From positions 19,778,001 through 19,842,000 of the forward strand of contig NC_046679.1 of assembly GCF_009870125.1 (NCBI RefSeq): 64,000 bases of DNA, written 5' to 3'. Below the pieces are notes generated by a model, which was not told the DNA's origin, did not search any database, and worked only from the letters and a program-made list of their open reading frames with translations. Positions 21,298-35,984 of the stretch are shown in pieces (positions within the stretch are counted from its first letter, which is position 1; each line of letters starts with the position of its first letter). This stretch comes from Drosophila pseudoobscura. Its lineage: Eukaryota; Arthropoda; Insecta; Diptera; Drosophilidae. The position numbers and the translations under genes were made by a program.

Positions 21298-22700
21298 CAA
21301 AAAGAAATTCATCAAAATTAGAAAATGGATTGAAGACTCTCCTATGCTTAAAGGGCTTCTAAAGTTTTTCGATTTCTTTCCGAAAATATCCGGCTCAATG
21401 CTTAAAAAGCTCATAAAAAGTTGAACGAAAAATGGTCATAAAAATTATATCCACAATCCGCAGATATGCAATTTCAGCGAGTGACACCGAGAGAGGGTCC
21501 CACAGTCACCCCGCCCGAAAGACAGCAAGCCAAGAAAAATTAAAGGCAATAAATTGCACAACGCCATTTCTGACACAATTTCTCCTCTCTCTGGTAGGTG
21601 GGGGAGCATTTTTCCATTTCTTTCGGTTTCCCTGCGTGTTCCATATTTTTATTGCCGAAGTGTAAATAATTGCTTTTCAGTCGATTTTCGTGTCGAATGC
21701 GCGCCATGTGCTCTCTGTGTTTTTCCTCGTTCCTTTCTTTTCTTTTTTGGGGTCCCTTTTAATGGCCACTTTGATAGCCCAAGGTGTTCTGTTTGGGTCA
21801 ATCTTTTTTGGGGTTCTTGTTTTTTGTTCCTTCGGTGCCCCCCCTTGGGAGCGAATTATGACAAATGATTTTGACTTACGGGCTGTAACTGTAGCTGAAC
21901 TTGGTGGTCGGAATTTATGTGGATAATGCGTGTAGACTGAGTGGATGATTTTAGGATTACGGGTGAGAGCCTTATACAAGAAAGTAACCACTTTCTTCGA
22001 GGGTGTACCTTTAATAACCCTTGCATATCGATCTATTTCTCATGGCAGCTATATGACGGGGTTGGAAATGCTTCATATGGTAATAATGGTAGGGTCTCAA
22101 TCCATCGGTGTCAATCACTGGCTCATGGCATCAGCACAGACGATATTCTACAGCAGAATTTGAACATTTCCAGAGAATTGTTGTAAAACTTTCGTGTATC
22201 AATTTTTATGGGAGATTATGACACTGGCATTTAAGTGTTTCCAAATCCACACGGGTCCACGGGGCATACGAGTAGGTGTAACATCCTGTGCAGCCGCAAA
22301 ATGCTATGCATTAATTATGTGATTTTGAGTGTCTATCTGTGGATTGGTGTGGCAATCAGAATTACCCACAGACAGCTTTGACTGAGTCTGTCAAACGTTT
22401 GACACTTTGAACAGCTCGCAAAATGAAATTATGTTTTGGTATTAAACTCAAGATGAGAGGATTGATGGTTGTTCTACGCTAAGTCATGTAATTAAAAGCA
22501 ACTGCGGCTTCAAGGTAGATGAAGGTGAAGAGATTTATAATTAAATCGCAAGAATTCCAATCAGCTTATAGGAGTAGTCTACTCTCAGAGTAATAATTAT
22601 GTGGCACATGTACATCTATTTGCAAATTAACCCCTAAGCAGTCGAACGACCTGCCAAGCTTCTCTGTCTTGGGGGGCCAGAGGGAAGAGAAAGAACAGAG
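21298..22700. other. Gene-free stretch before the duplicated region
   Basis: AT- and T-rich DNA with no exon I can support. The overlapping frames at 21554-21991 on both strands are shadows of T-rich sequence. If the Ly6 gene has a distal first exon it may lie here, but I see no clear donor. Confidence 0.4.
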
Positions 22701-22704
22701 CGGA

Positions 22705-23130
22705 TGTGGTATTCAATGGCAGTGTTGACGGAAACGGAAGTCGATGCCGCCTCCATCCTGCCCCAGTGGCTTCTCGTCTTTTGCCAAATGAATTTTACCT
22801 TTTGTTCCCTCTGTTTGCTGTCGTCTTTCAGTGCATAGAACTGTACTCTCGGGCTCGTCTGTGGCTAATAAATACCTTATATATGTATATAAAACTTTTC
22901 CACTGTCTTCCATATCCAGCCAGAAGTCTACTATTGTCCTCGCCTAACGACCTTCAATGTATAGTGAGAACACCGTCTGTTGCTGCTCTTTTGCCAGTAC
23001 TTAATCAATTGTGTGGCTTCGGCGTGGCTTTGGGGACCAACCCACAATCGAATCAGGAATGAAGGGACCAGCCGGACAGCCAGTCAACTTTCTTTGGCAG
23101 CTGCCACATCGTAACTTTTACGACGAGGCA
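22705..23130. repeat. Paralogous block A, left copy
   Basis: Matches 47475-47870 with many small indels. The best part is 22980-23120, with shared CCAGTA...ACTTAATTGTG and CACATCGTAACTTTTA strings. Further short matches continue to about 23.45 kb. Confidence 0.7.
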
Positions 23131-26100
23131 ATGCCAACGGCAGTTAGGGAAGAGAAATATTTGTGTGTGGGTATGTGGTTGGGTGGTGGGTGTGTGTTGT
23201 CAAACAATTAAAAGCCCTACGTTGAAAATTGTCGTTTGACAGGACATTTAATAATTCCCCGCGAAATCGCTAGTCAGATCTGCACCGCACCCTCACAATT
23301 CTAAACAAAGTTCGTCGCATCTAATCGCTTATTCATGGACCAACTTGCCCTGTGGCGAGCATTAAAAATGAAAAATGAACTTAAGGTTGTGCCCAAATCT
23401 GCATTTGACAAAGAGCCTGCGCTCAATTGGAGGCCATTAATTTCTTAATCTGCCTGTAAATGGCAACCCAGGCGGAGTGCGAAGGGAGAGAGGCAGACGG
23501 AGAGGCTGAGGAAGGCCTCATTAGGCTCTGGGTCAGATTTGATTAAGTGACCAACACCTGGGGGCAAAGCAAGTTTGGCATAAAAAATGAGGTCACCCTT
23601 CTCATGGATGCTTACTTTTCATTAAACGATTTCCTAGGATACCAGGCTTGAGAATGATGGTCCTACGGTCTTACGGTAAGGTCTTAACGTCTCCAGATAA
23701 GCCCCTTTGAATAGTCACTGTACAGGGCGAGAAGTTCTTTGATTTTGTTGCTTTTGAATAGGTTTTTTATGAAGTTCGTATTACTCCGATGTACTCCCGA
23801 CCTCCACACTCAGGAGCCATTTTATTTACGTTATTTTGCCTTCACTTGGGTTCCTATTTATCAGTCAAAGAATTTTATATACATTGTTGGACTTAAAACG
23901 TTGACAAAGATGACTGCCGCATCAAATGTATGAAGCTAGCAGCTCATAATTTCACATCCCCTTTCCAGCTATCGCCATGTCATGTGCTTTCAAGGCCAAT
24001 TAACTTCTAATGACCCTGACTATTTATGGACTGTGATGGACCGAAAACTAAAATGTTCGAGACACACGTAAAGCGATTGGGCATTCGATTTATGTCTTGG
24101 GTCGGACATAGGGCTTACATTGATAAGGGTTCCCGATGTGGATATGTGTCCCATGTGAGTGTGGAAATATTTGTCGATGGGCTTATAGCTATGCTTACCC
24201 GTAGTTAAGCACATAAGCCTTTCCATTTTGCTGATTTTGTTGTTTTAAAGTTTCCAATGAAAAGTCTGGACAGCCAAGCCAATTTAAAATCATCAATAGG
24301 GAGAACTGGAGCCTTTAAATCTATATAATCCTTGCCACAGAATACTCGTATTCGAGGGTTATATTTTAAAGTGGAAAGGCAGCTTATGAAAACACGAATA
24401 TGAATGGTTTGAACTACCACGGGGATACATGAGACTCGTATTGATTGGGGAATGGTTGTGAGTCCTGAGACTCGTAGAAATTAAATTTTCTGGCTTCTTC
24501 TGGACAACTTTTACCACAAATAAAACTCTCCTTTAAAGTTTTTCAACTTGAGAAAACTTTGCCAGTTTTCCTCCTTCATCTGAAATTTAAATGAGTTCGT
24601 TTTGACGGACCAAATTTCACTTAAGTCCAAAGAATTTAGGTCAATGGTCAATAAAATTAATTACTTCAGATAAGAATCCAGAATCTAAGTTCGAAGTGGC
24701 CATTCCTAGAGGGCCAAGCTGCTTAAGACATTTGGATTTCACCTTGCTCTGAATGCTTCTCGTTTTTCTGCCCTGTCTGGCTAATTGAGGCTGTGATGAC
24801 TGTGCTATTAAATAATGTTATTGAATCAATTTTATTGACTCACATTATATACATTTTTGTAATATTTACTTTGTTATCAAACTATTTTCTTTGCGGTGTA
24901 GCCATGGAGATCAATGTGTGTGCATTGTTCAATGATTCTCAACCGCAATTGGTTGAACAACAACCAATATCGATGCTCTTCTCGACGCGTCTGTCACTCA
25001 ACGCTGCCACTCGCCGTTCATTGTTGTTCACTCACTTATTCAGCTCTCAATACCCGTACGCTTCAATGGTCAAAAGCAGAGGGAACAAAGCCTGGTCAGA
25101 TGGTAAAGGTAACTCTGATACAATCCTTAGCTCTCTCTCTTTTCAGAGCTTAGAAAACACATTTAATTGCTGGTTTACTCTGCTCTTCTGGCTGCTGGTC
25201 AACTAAGTTAATGAATTTACTCTTCACTCCAACCATCGCTATTTCAGTGGGCGGTAGGTGGGGTCGGGGAACTGCCTGTTGTTTGCTTTATCCACTTTTA
25301 CTGGTTTTGGCTTCTTCTGCGGTTTTTAGTTAATAGACAAACAGGAAAACAATGGCCGTGGTAGAAAATGGGGACTATCTCTGGCTTCAGAACATTCTTT
25401 CCAATTAATGTAATTATTTTCTAAATGTTGATCTTCGCTTTTAGGAGGATTTCTTCATTAAATGGAAGTGCGGAATAAACAGCGTAGCTGTAATTAAAAT
25501 TGACAATTTGACTTTGTTTTAACTTCTGCTCTCGTTTCGCTTACAAGAAACATTTTTAAAATTCTATGAATAACAGAGTTCTATGAATAGTTTCCATACA
25601 TTTAAAGCGGAACAAGTTCTGCGAAATTTCTCTGTCTATGGTTTACTTTCTTTGGTGCGCGAAAGTTTTGCTCAAAGGAGCTTAATCTAAAGTTTAGTTG
25701 AGTGTGTGCTGGCATGACTGAATGTCATATTGAATAACTGAGTGAGTTTTCTCTGACAGTCTGGCCACAAACGGAAAGTTCTCCTGCCACAAAAACAAGT
25801 TCTAACCAAAACGGCAATACACTTTATATGGCCACCCTTTGCGTGATGTCCCCCGAAGGGATTTGAAAACTGGAACGTGTGAAGTTCAATGTTTTAATGG
25901 TTATCTATGAGGAAAATCCTTTTGTGTGTATGGGAGAATTGAGAGACTTCAACCATCTTTGGGTGTGTGGTTTTCTTATAATTCTGAATGCTTACATTCA
26001 GTGCACATTCATTTATTTTATTGTGCATACGTCAGCTAAAAATTTTCCATTAAATGAACAACTATATTTCATGCGTAGCAAACAGAATGTGCATCTGATC

Positions 26101-26789
26101 GGTCGGAGAAGCATACCACCTAAACATACATAAAAAAGAATACATTCTGAGTTATTCAATGCATTTCAATGAGAATATACTACCCAGAATAGTGTGGTAA
26201 GAAGGAAAAAGGAAGGAACCACATATGCGACATGTATGTAATCTTGCGCTATGCTCATGGGAGACCTGAAATTTATGCCATAGCTATACATTTCTCTTGC
26301 AACAATTTATTACATTTAGAGGCAACATTTTGAGTGCACAACACAAAACCCGATGAAGCTGAAAACGGATGCTGATGCTTCCTTTCGTACCGAGATTCTG
26401 TGGCCCACATAAAAATGCATAACCAATCTCAATCTCTAACAGCTTGCTAAGACATTTCCATTTTAAGTACATAACTTTCAACTCATATCTTGTAGTTAGT
26501 CTGCAAATGTGAATATTAAATTGTCTTCATGCGGGGTTAATTAATTTAATCCATTTCACTGGCCAATTTTCACAATTTTCGAAACGAATTCACATTATTA
26601 ATTAGGTAATATAATTACATAATATAATTCTTATAACGAAGAAAAATGTTCTTTGAAGGGGTTCTTTCTGTTCTGGTTTTAATTATCAAGAAAATTTAAG
26701 GAAACAAAATTGCAAAACAAACTTTTAAAAACTTTCTAATTTTTTGTCTCTTTTCTTTCTTTTCTCCCATTTTCTCTATGGTATATTTT

Positions 26790-26960
26790 TCAAGGTGCCC
26801 AACCAATTTTTCTTAGTTTTTCCTCCTCTTTTTACAAAACATTGCAGCATGCCATAAAGTACGCAACTAGCAAGAGTGGAAAGTTGGAAATTCTCTCTGG
26901 AAACAATGTATAAATGTTTCCTCCAGAGCCATTTGTAGCTCAGAAAATTTGCAGTCGAGT
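26790..26960. repeat. Paralogous block B, left copy
   Basis: Matches 49285-49460. Shared strings include a CAATTTTTC/CAAATTTTTC opening, a GCAACTAGCAA/GCAACCGGCAA core and a GCAGTCGA end. Confidence 0.6.
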
Positions 26961-28994
26961 TGAATTAAGTCTGAATTTAGCTAGTAGAAATATATTTATT
27001 TTCCACAGTGAAACTGCATTGTAAATAAATTAAATTGCATATACGTTGGGGCATATGTAGGACAATAATAGAGGAAGGAGATAAAATAATTGATTAGAAT
27101 GGCAACAGCAGGCCACATACAGAAGTTACCTTAAAAGCATTCATGCAACTTCAGAGCAGTAAACGTGAAATGGAAAGAAGATTAATCGTATTATGTGCCT
27201 ATTTACGACTCTCCAAAGAAATTTATGAGAATTTATTTTATTCAAGAGCCACACCCATTTCTTAATAACAAATAGTACTAAAAAGATTATGCTAATATTC
27301 CCTTTTCCAACTAACTCTTTTGTATACTTTACAAAAAAGGAGAACCACTTAAAGGAATCGTTTTTCCATAAATTTTATTACAAAACTCAATTGAATTTGT
27401 CTTAATACAGAAATAAAAAAATAATTAAGGCGTGCGCTGAACAAGTAATGGACTTGTTGAAATTCATCTGCAGAACGTAGGGGATTGGGAAGCAGAATGA
27501 GAAACTGCCACGAAATTATGAAATGCCGTTGAAAATGCAGAAAGTTGTTGCTATTTAAGTGAAACTTTTCCGTGAAACTTTTGCAAAGAAGATGTCGGTG
27601 CGAAAGTTTTTCAATACGCGGACCTGCCAAAAACAATCCGAAGCGAATTCAGTCAAGGGGATAATGGCTTGAAGAAGAAGTTAAAGAGGTTTAAGTTGAA
27701 AAATGTATATATGTACATATCAGAGTCTGAGTGTAGCAAGCGGCTGCCAAGGACACAAGAAACACAACAATTTATGATCATCCAATAAAAGTAATTGAAA
27801 AAATCATCAATATGAACAGAACAGTCAATGGCCAATGGCACTTGGAGTAATGAACCCGAGGATGTCGATGTCGATGTCCTCGCCCTCAACCTCATCAGGG
27901 TCGTAGTCGTAGCCAACGCCTTCATCGATTGAAGTCGGGAAAATCGAAGAGAAATCGATGCCACCACAAACAGAGGTACTACCATGTTGTTTATGGAAGT
28001 ACATATAGAAGCCGCAATAAAAAGCGAGACGACCATAAAAAGGGCAACAGGAATTTATATAAAAAGGAAGCCAGGAAGTCGTTGGTGACGGAGCCTTCAG
28101 GCCTCCTCCATTTGTTTTGGGAAAAGGTTTGAAATAAATAATACATGGAGCTATGTGATTCTCCATTCTCACGACAGGGCGAGGGCGTGGCTGCTATGCG
28201 GCAAAAAATACAAATAAATATTGCATAAGCGATTGATGTTTGACTTACGCGTACGTCTGAAATTTCATAAAAGGGGTTACATCAATCAAAAGGTATTGCT
28301 CCACACAAATGTATATCAAAGGACATTGGGAAATTGTCTTGGTATGCTTTGATGGGACTTTAAAAGTGCCATGAACTGAATAACTCTGTACATGTATTTC
28401 ACATTTGCTTTGGTCGCTTTATGGCAGCGGAATATCATCCTATAAAAAATCCGCAGTTTATTACTTGTTTAGAGAGGTAAAAGTACTCTTAATGCCGCAT
28501 AATTTTTCTAGAGATTCTTTTCCTTTATTCAGAATTATTTTGGCACCAGATTTAACAACATCAGGTTTCCTCCACTTGAGGCTCATTTTCTCTGCCACAA
28601 AAACTTGGGAGCGTCAAATTTCACAGCTTTCCTGCTCTTGGGGGCTTACCTAAATTTTCTTTTATGTCTGGGTTTTGTTTATTACAAATATTTCATTTAA
28701 TTGATTGTTAGATTTTTTGTAAAATCGCAGAAAATTATTAAAAGCATACTGCAAAATATTTAAGCCACATAAACAAATATTGCAAATTACTATATTTCAC
28801 ACAAGTAATTAATTTTTCCCGACTTGTTATGCAAAAAATGATGGTATAAAAACTTATATCAAACACAAATATTAATTAACAAAAGCCACATCAGGGATTA
28901 TTGTAATTATGTATAAAAATGGGACCTTAACGAGACCTAAAAAGCCATGAAATTAATTTCTGTGGAGTGACCTTTTTTACTCACACCTTCAGCT

Positions 28995-29245
28995 GCCTGT
29001 GAGAATTGTGTACAGGAGCACCGTCTCCTGGGCCTTGGATAGACAAGGAATTTTATGGCAAAAAGTCAGCGACCACAGCAAAAGTTAAACTCCACTCTAC
29101 CTCCTTTTTTCTGGTTCCTGGCACTCGACAAAGTTTGATTAAAAAGCCGTCAACAGAGCAACTCATCCTGAAACAGGACAGATTGGATTGGCAGTCAGGA
29201 CATTGGGTTTGTTTCGGGCACGTAGCCGGCTGAGAGGAGTTTTCA
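28995..29245. repeat. Paralogous block C, left copy
   Basis: Matches 50228-50480. Positions 29111-29162 align without gaps to 50327-50378 with 48 of 52 bases identical. Confidence 0.85.
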
Positions 29246-30254
29246 ATCTGAGTGCAACTCTTGATGCTGCTGCGGCTGTTCGGATGATTGAATGGAATGT
29301 AAATGGGTTACATTTTGGGAGTTTGCCGGTGGTAGACAGTGGCCTATAGGATCCAATCTTTTCGCTCTAACTACTCCACTAAATCCCCATTCATCATGTT
29401 TTGTAGAGATTCTTACAAAACTAAACATCTACATGATATCAACCAAGCTGTAATCTTACAAACAAAAGAAAACTTAAGGGAATGAGCAAAAATTTATATC
29501 AATTGATGGAATTCGATATATTTTTCACTAAATTTTTATAAATACTCGTGTATAGGTTGTTTAGTGGTCTGATTACTTTTTGGCTGCCTCACAGTTTTTT
29601 GCTCTCTCGGGACTGATGAGTCACATATTCTTCTATTGTATATTTAAAGTGTGAGAAAAACATTTATATCGTCAGGTCATTAATTTTATCAAAGAATTCA
29701 CAGCACGAAAACATTCCGACTTCATCCACATTCAGCATATGTTCTTATTTACTGATTATTTTTCATTCAAGTTCATTTATTTATACCAAAGACTTTTGAA
29801 TAATATTTACTTAAACCAAACGAAAACACTGCAAAATTCAAAGTGAACCAAAACACTAAACAGAAGTGGCCTAGAAATGAGTAAAACGGCACAGGCGCAA
29901 GCCAATAAAAATCCCATAAATTTGCATAATTATTCAAGCAAAATTTCATTAGCACTCGAATGGCAGAGACCTTGAGAGGAGGTGGAGCCTGGAGGAGTTA
30001 GCAGTGTGCAGAGGATTTCAATAATTGTGCGACACTTTGTTGGAATTAGCTGGAAATGTTAATGGGGGGATTTCCATTTGTGCCACCTTCCTACACTTGT
30101 AAATATTATTTGTAAGGTCCGTAATTTCTTCAATACTTTTTAGTACCACGATAAATCATAAGTACACAAGGCGGCATGAAAAATTACGTGAGAAAGGAGA
30201 AGGAAGTGTTTGCAATATCCCTAAATTAAGGGGCGTGAGCATACACAAAACCCA

Positions 30255-30780
30255 TCCGCCAAGGGAAGCAATCTACACAAATTTTGAAGCAATGTTGCCA
30301 ACTGAGTCTTTCCGCTGCCATTTCCTTCAGATCTTGCCTCTGGCGATGTCGTTTCATCTGCGGAGAAAATTACGAGGAGGTAGTGCGAAATTTCATCAAC
30401 CCTTTGTTCATTTTGTGCAAACTCCAAAAACCCGGAAATTTAAAAATAAAAGAAAAAACCAAGGGCATTCACCTGACAGCTCATTTCAATAATGGCAGGT
30501 CTGGCCACTTAATTCGGGTGGACGTACTTGATTTTCCCTACGAAATTCTATATCTTTCAGTAATTTTTCATTTCTGATGAGGCACTTCCGTATCCTAAAG
30601 GCAAATGAGTTTGTTACAGGATAGAGAGCCAAGACTTAATCCAAACGCTGCAATGGCTGCTAAGTGTACCATGTTCTTCATCGCCTTATTAATGATGGTA
30701 ATTTAGGTTCACATTATTCATTGTCCCTGTTTTGTAACACCTGAAGGAATTGCCAGAGAAGGAAATAAAGTTGTCAGCAA
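30255..30780. repeat. Paralogous block D, left copy
   Basis: Matches 50999-51540. Conserved pieces include CTTGCCTCTGGC near 30335, a CCTTATTAATG string near 30684 and the ATGAGGC string near 30577. Confidence 0.65.
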
Positions 30781-31289
30781 GTGACGACTTTACATCCACT
30801 TAGGTGAACCTTAGATTGGCTAACAGAACAGAGTTTTCTTAGTTTTGTTTTATTGCCGTCTTTCTTCATAGTGACAGGCACACTGCCCCGAGTAACTAAC
30901 ACTCTGAAATTGGCTTAGTGACTTGAGCTTTATGGCCAGAACGTGCTCACAAATGGCCAGGCAACGAAGAGGGTAAAGAGATAATGAAAGTGGCAGCCAA
31001 TTAGAGTCAAACTAAACGATCTTTAACTGCAAATTGGGGTGTAAAGGCTACCTTCCAAGGGAAACTAAGCCACAAGACATGAAATAAGTCCAGGACAGAA
31101 AGCTAAAAGTTGAAAACTGCTCTGGAAAGGCAGATGGAAAACAGACAACGAAATAAAAAGATACTGTGGCTAAACAAAAAAATAGCAGCGAAAGCCATAA
31201 ACCAACAAAACAACAGCGAAACAATGAATGGCCAAACTTTTGGAGAGAGCTGAATGATGGAAGCTGGTCGGAGAAAGTTTACTATGCTA

Positions 31290-31770
31290 GTTTAAAAATT
31301 TAAACAAAAGCCAGACCAGACCGAAAAGGAAAATGGGTCTGTTCCCCTGAGAACTGGTATCCAACAACGAAAAATAAACTAACAGAACACAGAACACATA
31401 ACACAGAGCAAACAGCAAAAAACTACAACAAGCATCAGCTGCAAAATGGGAAAGTTTCGTGGGAAGGAGGAGGAGGGTCGAGGAGACGAGACCCCATAGA
31501 GCGTCCTGTGAAATTCCTGTGAAATTGCTTGCCAGGCACTTTCCCCATCATCTCTGTGCTGGTGGGTGTAATGTAGTTTTCAAAGGCGATTTTATTATTA
31601 TTTTCCCAAGCATCTGTCTCCCGTATTCACTTTGGGTTGAGTAAAATTAATGAGCTGACCAGACAAACAGCTGCTTTGTGGTCTCTTTGAAGTGGTCTGG
31701 CAGTTGACTTTAAATTAAGTTTAAGTACAGGATAATTCTGATTAATTGATTAAATAAAGTGCAAACAAGT
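31290..31770. repeat. Paralogous block E, left copy
   Basis: Matches 51930-52300. Shared strings include CAGCTGCAAAATGG, a GGCAGGCACTTT-type core and GCCAGTTGACTTTAAATT (left copy GGCAGTTGACTTTAAATT) near 31698. Confidence 0.7.
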
Positions 31771-32934
31771 TAACGACTTATTAATGGCATCAATGAACAA
31801 ATTTCAGGATGGGAAGGGTTAAACGTTACTCAAAAGTCAACCATATGAAGCATACCATATGAATGAAAAAAACACAACCCATTTTGCACGTCATTAGTCT
31901 TACAGTGCAACATAGTCGGTTTTCCCATTTCCCATTTCTGTTTCTCTGTTTGCTTTGACACTTTTTCTTTTGTTGACATAACAGAATGGGCAGGATGGGC
32001 GGTTGGCAACCGAGGAAAACTTTAGCCTCACTTTCATGCTTATGTTTGTTCTTCCCCGAGAAATGTGGCGAAATTGCCAAAAAGGGGTTATATTATACCA
32101 AAAAATGACACCATGTTCTATGTCCTGACAGCAATTCTTCGGCAAACTGTTGAAATTTCCTTTCTGAAATATATTACATTTTCTGCTTCGATTTTTAGTA
32201 AATATTAAAATTAAGAACCGATGCACAGTGTGCCGAAAAACTTGCAATTTATACTAGAAATCCAAGTGCTATGGGGTCTGGGCACATTTTTGTCTAACTC
32301 TGAAGGAAAAAATAATCTAGCTTCCGTCGGATATAATATATATATTACTCTATTCAACTTAAGATCTCGCCTTATATGGTCCCATGCGATTTAATTAAAA
32401 AACCTGCATTGTTTTCCTTTCGTCTTACATGTTCACCAAATGCCCCAGTAAAGGCTTGGCCGTGGTCCATTTCCCTGATGAAAAGTAACTTTTTTGTGGG
32501 TCAAACTGGGGAAAAACAAAGCCCAAGCCAACATCGATTAGACCAAGCAACACGTACTCCATTTTTATTGAATTGGACGCCGGAGAGCCAAGTTACAGGG
32601 GAGAGAAAGGAATTTGGAAGTGAGACAGAAAGCCAGAATGCCAAAAACGATTACCAAAGCAAACAAAGTGAGAAAAAAGAAAAGGGACGAAGAGAAATCC
32701 GAAAAGGCAGCGGGGAAAAAACGAGTATGAGAGAAGAAAAAAGAAAAAGTGAAGAAAAAAGTGAAGCTGAAATGTAAATCGACAGCAATCAAAAGATTAT
32801 ATTTGTGTATCTAACTAGCTGATCTTTGATCTCCCCTTGCAGAAAATGAGCTCTCCCTAATGGGAACAAATGCTTCTTCATAAAGTTAAGGGAAACTTCT
32901 TAGCTGTTTGACAAACGGAGTACCATATGCTATG

Positions 32935-33160
32935 TCTCTGGGATCCATTCGGACCATGTCAAGGTATCATTAATAAAGGCAGTGCAGATGTCTGACAGAG
33001 TCCAGCAGTTGCCATTCCTCTGCTTGATGTCCGCTCATATACTCGTATTTATTACAAAACTTGGCCAGTGTGTGTTTTGTGTTCTATCAAAGTCTTTGAG
33101 TAATGGCTAGAAATTTGCAGACAATAAACTCGAATGTCAGGACTGGGGCCCGGACTCGCA
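32935..33160. repeat. Paralogous block F, left copy
   Basis: Matches 53315-53540. Shared strings include GGACCATGTCAAG, CATTAATAA and AGTCCAGCAG.TGCCATTCC, in the same order. Confidence 0.7.
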
Positions 33161-35199
33161 CATGACCCCACAAGGAAGGGGTTAAAAGACGAAAACCTAA
33201 GTTGTATACGAGTGTTGAAGTATATACGTGTTTTGCATTTCAAAGTAGCCACAAAATAAAATACCTTCAAGCATGTAATTTCCTGAATTTTGTTCTCTTG
33301 AATGTAAATTTTGTCTAGAATGGGTTGAAACACCAAAGCTCAGAAAAATGTATAGTTGCTGCCTTGAATTACGCCATTTCTCGAATAATCCATTAAGAAA
33401 TCATCAGGGCATATAAGGCCACTGTCTTAAAGCAGTATAGGATCGACCAAGAGGTACGACTCTAAAAAAGTCATTTAACAGTGCATGGAATATAATATCA
33501 GAAGAGCAGAGCCGCCTGAAAAAGTGACAACAATAACAGAAGGCATATTTTCAGGCCTGAGGAATCTTTATGGCTCAAGTGATGTGCATATGAAAGCCCC
33601 AACGCATGTCCTGAGAGGAGAGGATATTGCCAGAAGGCAGCAACAGGAGAGGTCTTATAGTGCTAAGCCAGGCCACCACAGGACACACCGAAATCGCTGC
33701 AGGACGTCATAAAATATGTAAATTACGGAGCAGTCAATGCTAGGAACTTAAGGTACCGCATTCTATGCAAACTGTTCCATCAAACGGGAAACTCGCGTTT
33801 GTTGTGTGTTCCCACGACGTGTGGGAAAGAGCCACACCATGGCAAAAAGGGAAAAGGAAAGGCCATAAATTTTCCGGCCAAGAAAGTCAAAATTATAATT
33901 TACTTCCGCAGCATACAAAAAAATAAAAACACCACATTCCTCAACCACTGATTGTTATTGTTTTTGCGGGTTAGCAAAATTCAAATTTCATTACGAGCAA
34001 AAGGAAAACTTGAATTGCGTTAAGGGAGGAGGGTGCATAAAGACAATAAAATATACGACAAGAAAATGATATGCATGAGTTTTTCTTTGCCATTTCGAAA
34101 CAAGTTTACCACTTCGCCGACGGCATTTGGCAAAATGTTTTCCTTGGATCTTAGAACCGCTCAGAAAACAGAGACAAATACAAATTTCATTGCGAAACAC
34201 CCGTATTTCTTTATGAATTTTCATACATATATTTGCCTTTAGCTTTCACTTTATCTAATTATACTTCGAAATATATGCTCCCATTTACAGGAAAACTTTA
34301 TTTGGCTATAAGCTTCAGTTCTTCTTATTCACATCATTTAATTTAATTTAAAACGGGTTTCATTAAGAGATGGAGAAGTACAAAAATATATCTTTTGAAG
34401 AAAAGTTGACCTGTTGAATTCGCCTGCTTTTCTGTCTGTCTCTTCTGTCATTGGGAATGTAGAATCGATAGAAATATGCACACAAAAGTTTAAGGGCTCA
34501 ACACCTACCAAACTCCTCAAACAATTCAATTCGATACGAGTATGTGACAGTTCCGTAAGGATTTCATATTCAATCTGACACCGATCAATGATGTCAATTT
34601 TCCACCTGAGCAGCGCAAAGAAGGTGGAAAACATGGAAATCCAATTGCTGTCGAGAAACAAACTCAAACATTCAGCATGGAAATCCTTTTTAAGACCCTC
34701 AACCAATTCCTTGCCAGAGGGAGCGAGTGGCAAAGCTCTGGCAAATTGTTTTTCAATTTTTTCGGCTGTTTAAATGTTAAAAGGTTTCTTGGTCTAGTCA
34801 GTCCATTATCCTTCGAAGGTGTCGTTTTTTGTGTGAGGGGAGTAGGACCGGATGGCTGAACAGTTTTTGTGGTTTTCCATTCAGAGTATCAGTTCTTTAA
34901 TTGTGGCGACCAATAAACATGGCAGATTGGTTACAATGGAAACTGAGAACACCTGCGGTATAGGGATTTTCCGTAGAAAATGCTTTCAAGCATGGTATTT
35001 TATGTATTGGCCTCCAGCATAGTAGCTTGAGTTACTTATCCTGCATCTGGCACCGTAGATAAGTCAAACGAAAAGATAACTTTCTCAAATTTAAGTCTCC
35101 AGTCGGATGACATTGCAGAAACACACACACATACACACAGGATGCGGGACATAAATTTCAAAGCATGGCCCATGGAGGATGGCTAACGTACTGACAGAA

Positions 35200-35640
35200 T
35201 GACAGACTGACGCAATGACAGTTGCATGGAGCAACAAACGATTCATGCATTCCTTCGAGCTGTCTTGACACTGAGAAATGGGTGTCTGGATGTGGGTTGC
35301 ATGGTACATGAGTCGTCCTTATGTCAGACTCCTTTCTTCTTCTTCGTGAACAAGCAACATCATCATTATGGATAGAGACAGGCGGCAGCATCTGGTCCCC
35401 AAGCAGGATTCCAGCCATTTCTTGAGCCCTGCCCTCCTTTATCTCTCTCTGCCCCGAAGCGCATATGTTAAGCTGAAAAAGTGGCAGACACGTTGAAACT
35501 ATTGTGGAAATCAGCGTGTTTCCGTTTTCGTTCTTTGGATTCTGTTCTCGATTTTAATGCTGATGAACGCCGAAGGTGTTTCTGGTGCGGCTGTCACCAC
35601 TTACTTGACACCTATCTGTGGAATTTTTCGAATCTGATTC
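35200..35640. repeat. Paralogous block G, left copy
   Basis: Matches 54610-55000. A conserved ACATCATCATTATG core near 35357 and CTTATGTCAGACTC-type strings are present. The minus-strand frames here are not conserved in frame between the copies. Confidence 0.65.
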
Positions 35641-35984
35641 CTGCGGGTCCTGAAGGTGATTGAGAGAGGTAAAACAAAAGAAAAGTGGTTTGTGGTGGCA
35701 CCTAGATGTCAGCAATATAATAATAAAGTAAGCAACACCTTAAGTATATATATAGACTACATTTTTTTTTTAATTGCTGGTCGAATAAGTATGAACATAG
35801 ACTGGATTTGCTGTAATTTATGAAAATAACCTTATTGATGTAACCTTTATTTGAATAAAGTTTACAAATATTCCATCGAACGATATGCAAATAGATCTGA
35901 GAGCTTAAATGTATTGACAGCATGACAGCAATTGAATATAAGGCAAATCTGATTCGAAATAAAAACAAGAGCTCTTTCTTTTCG

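Noticed and set aside
32376-32777. 133-residue frame with a Lys/Glu-rich end
   Set aside because: It is produced by A/G-rich low-complexity DNA and has no partner in the right copy.
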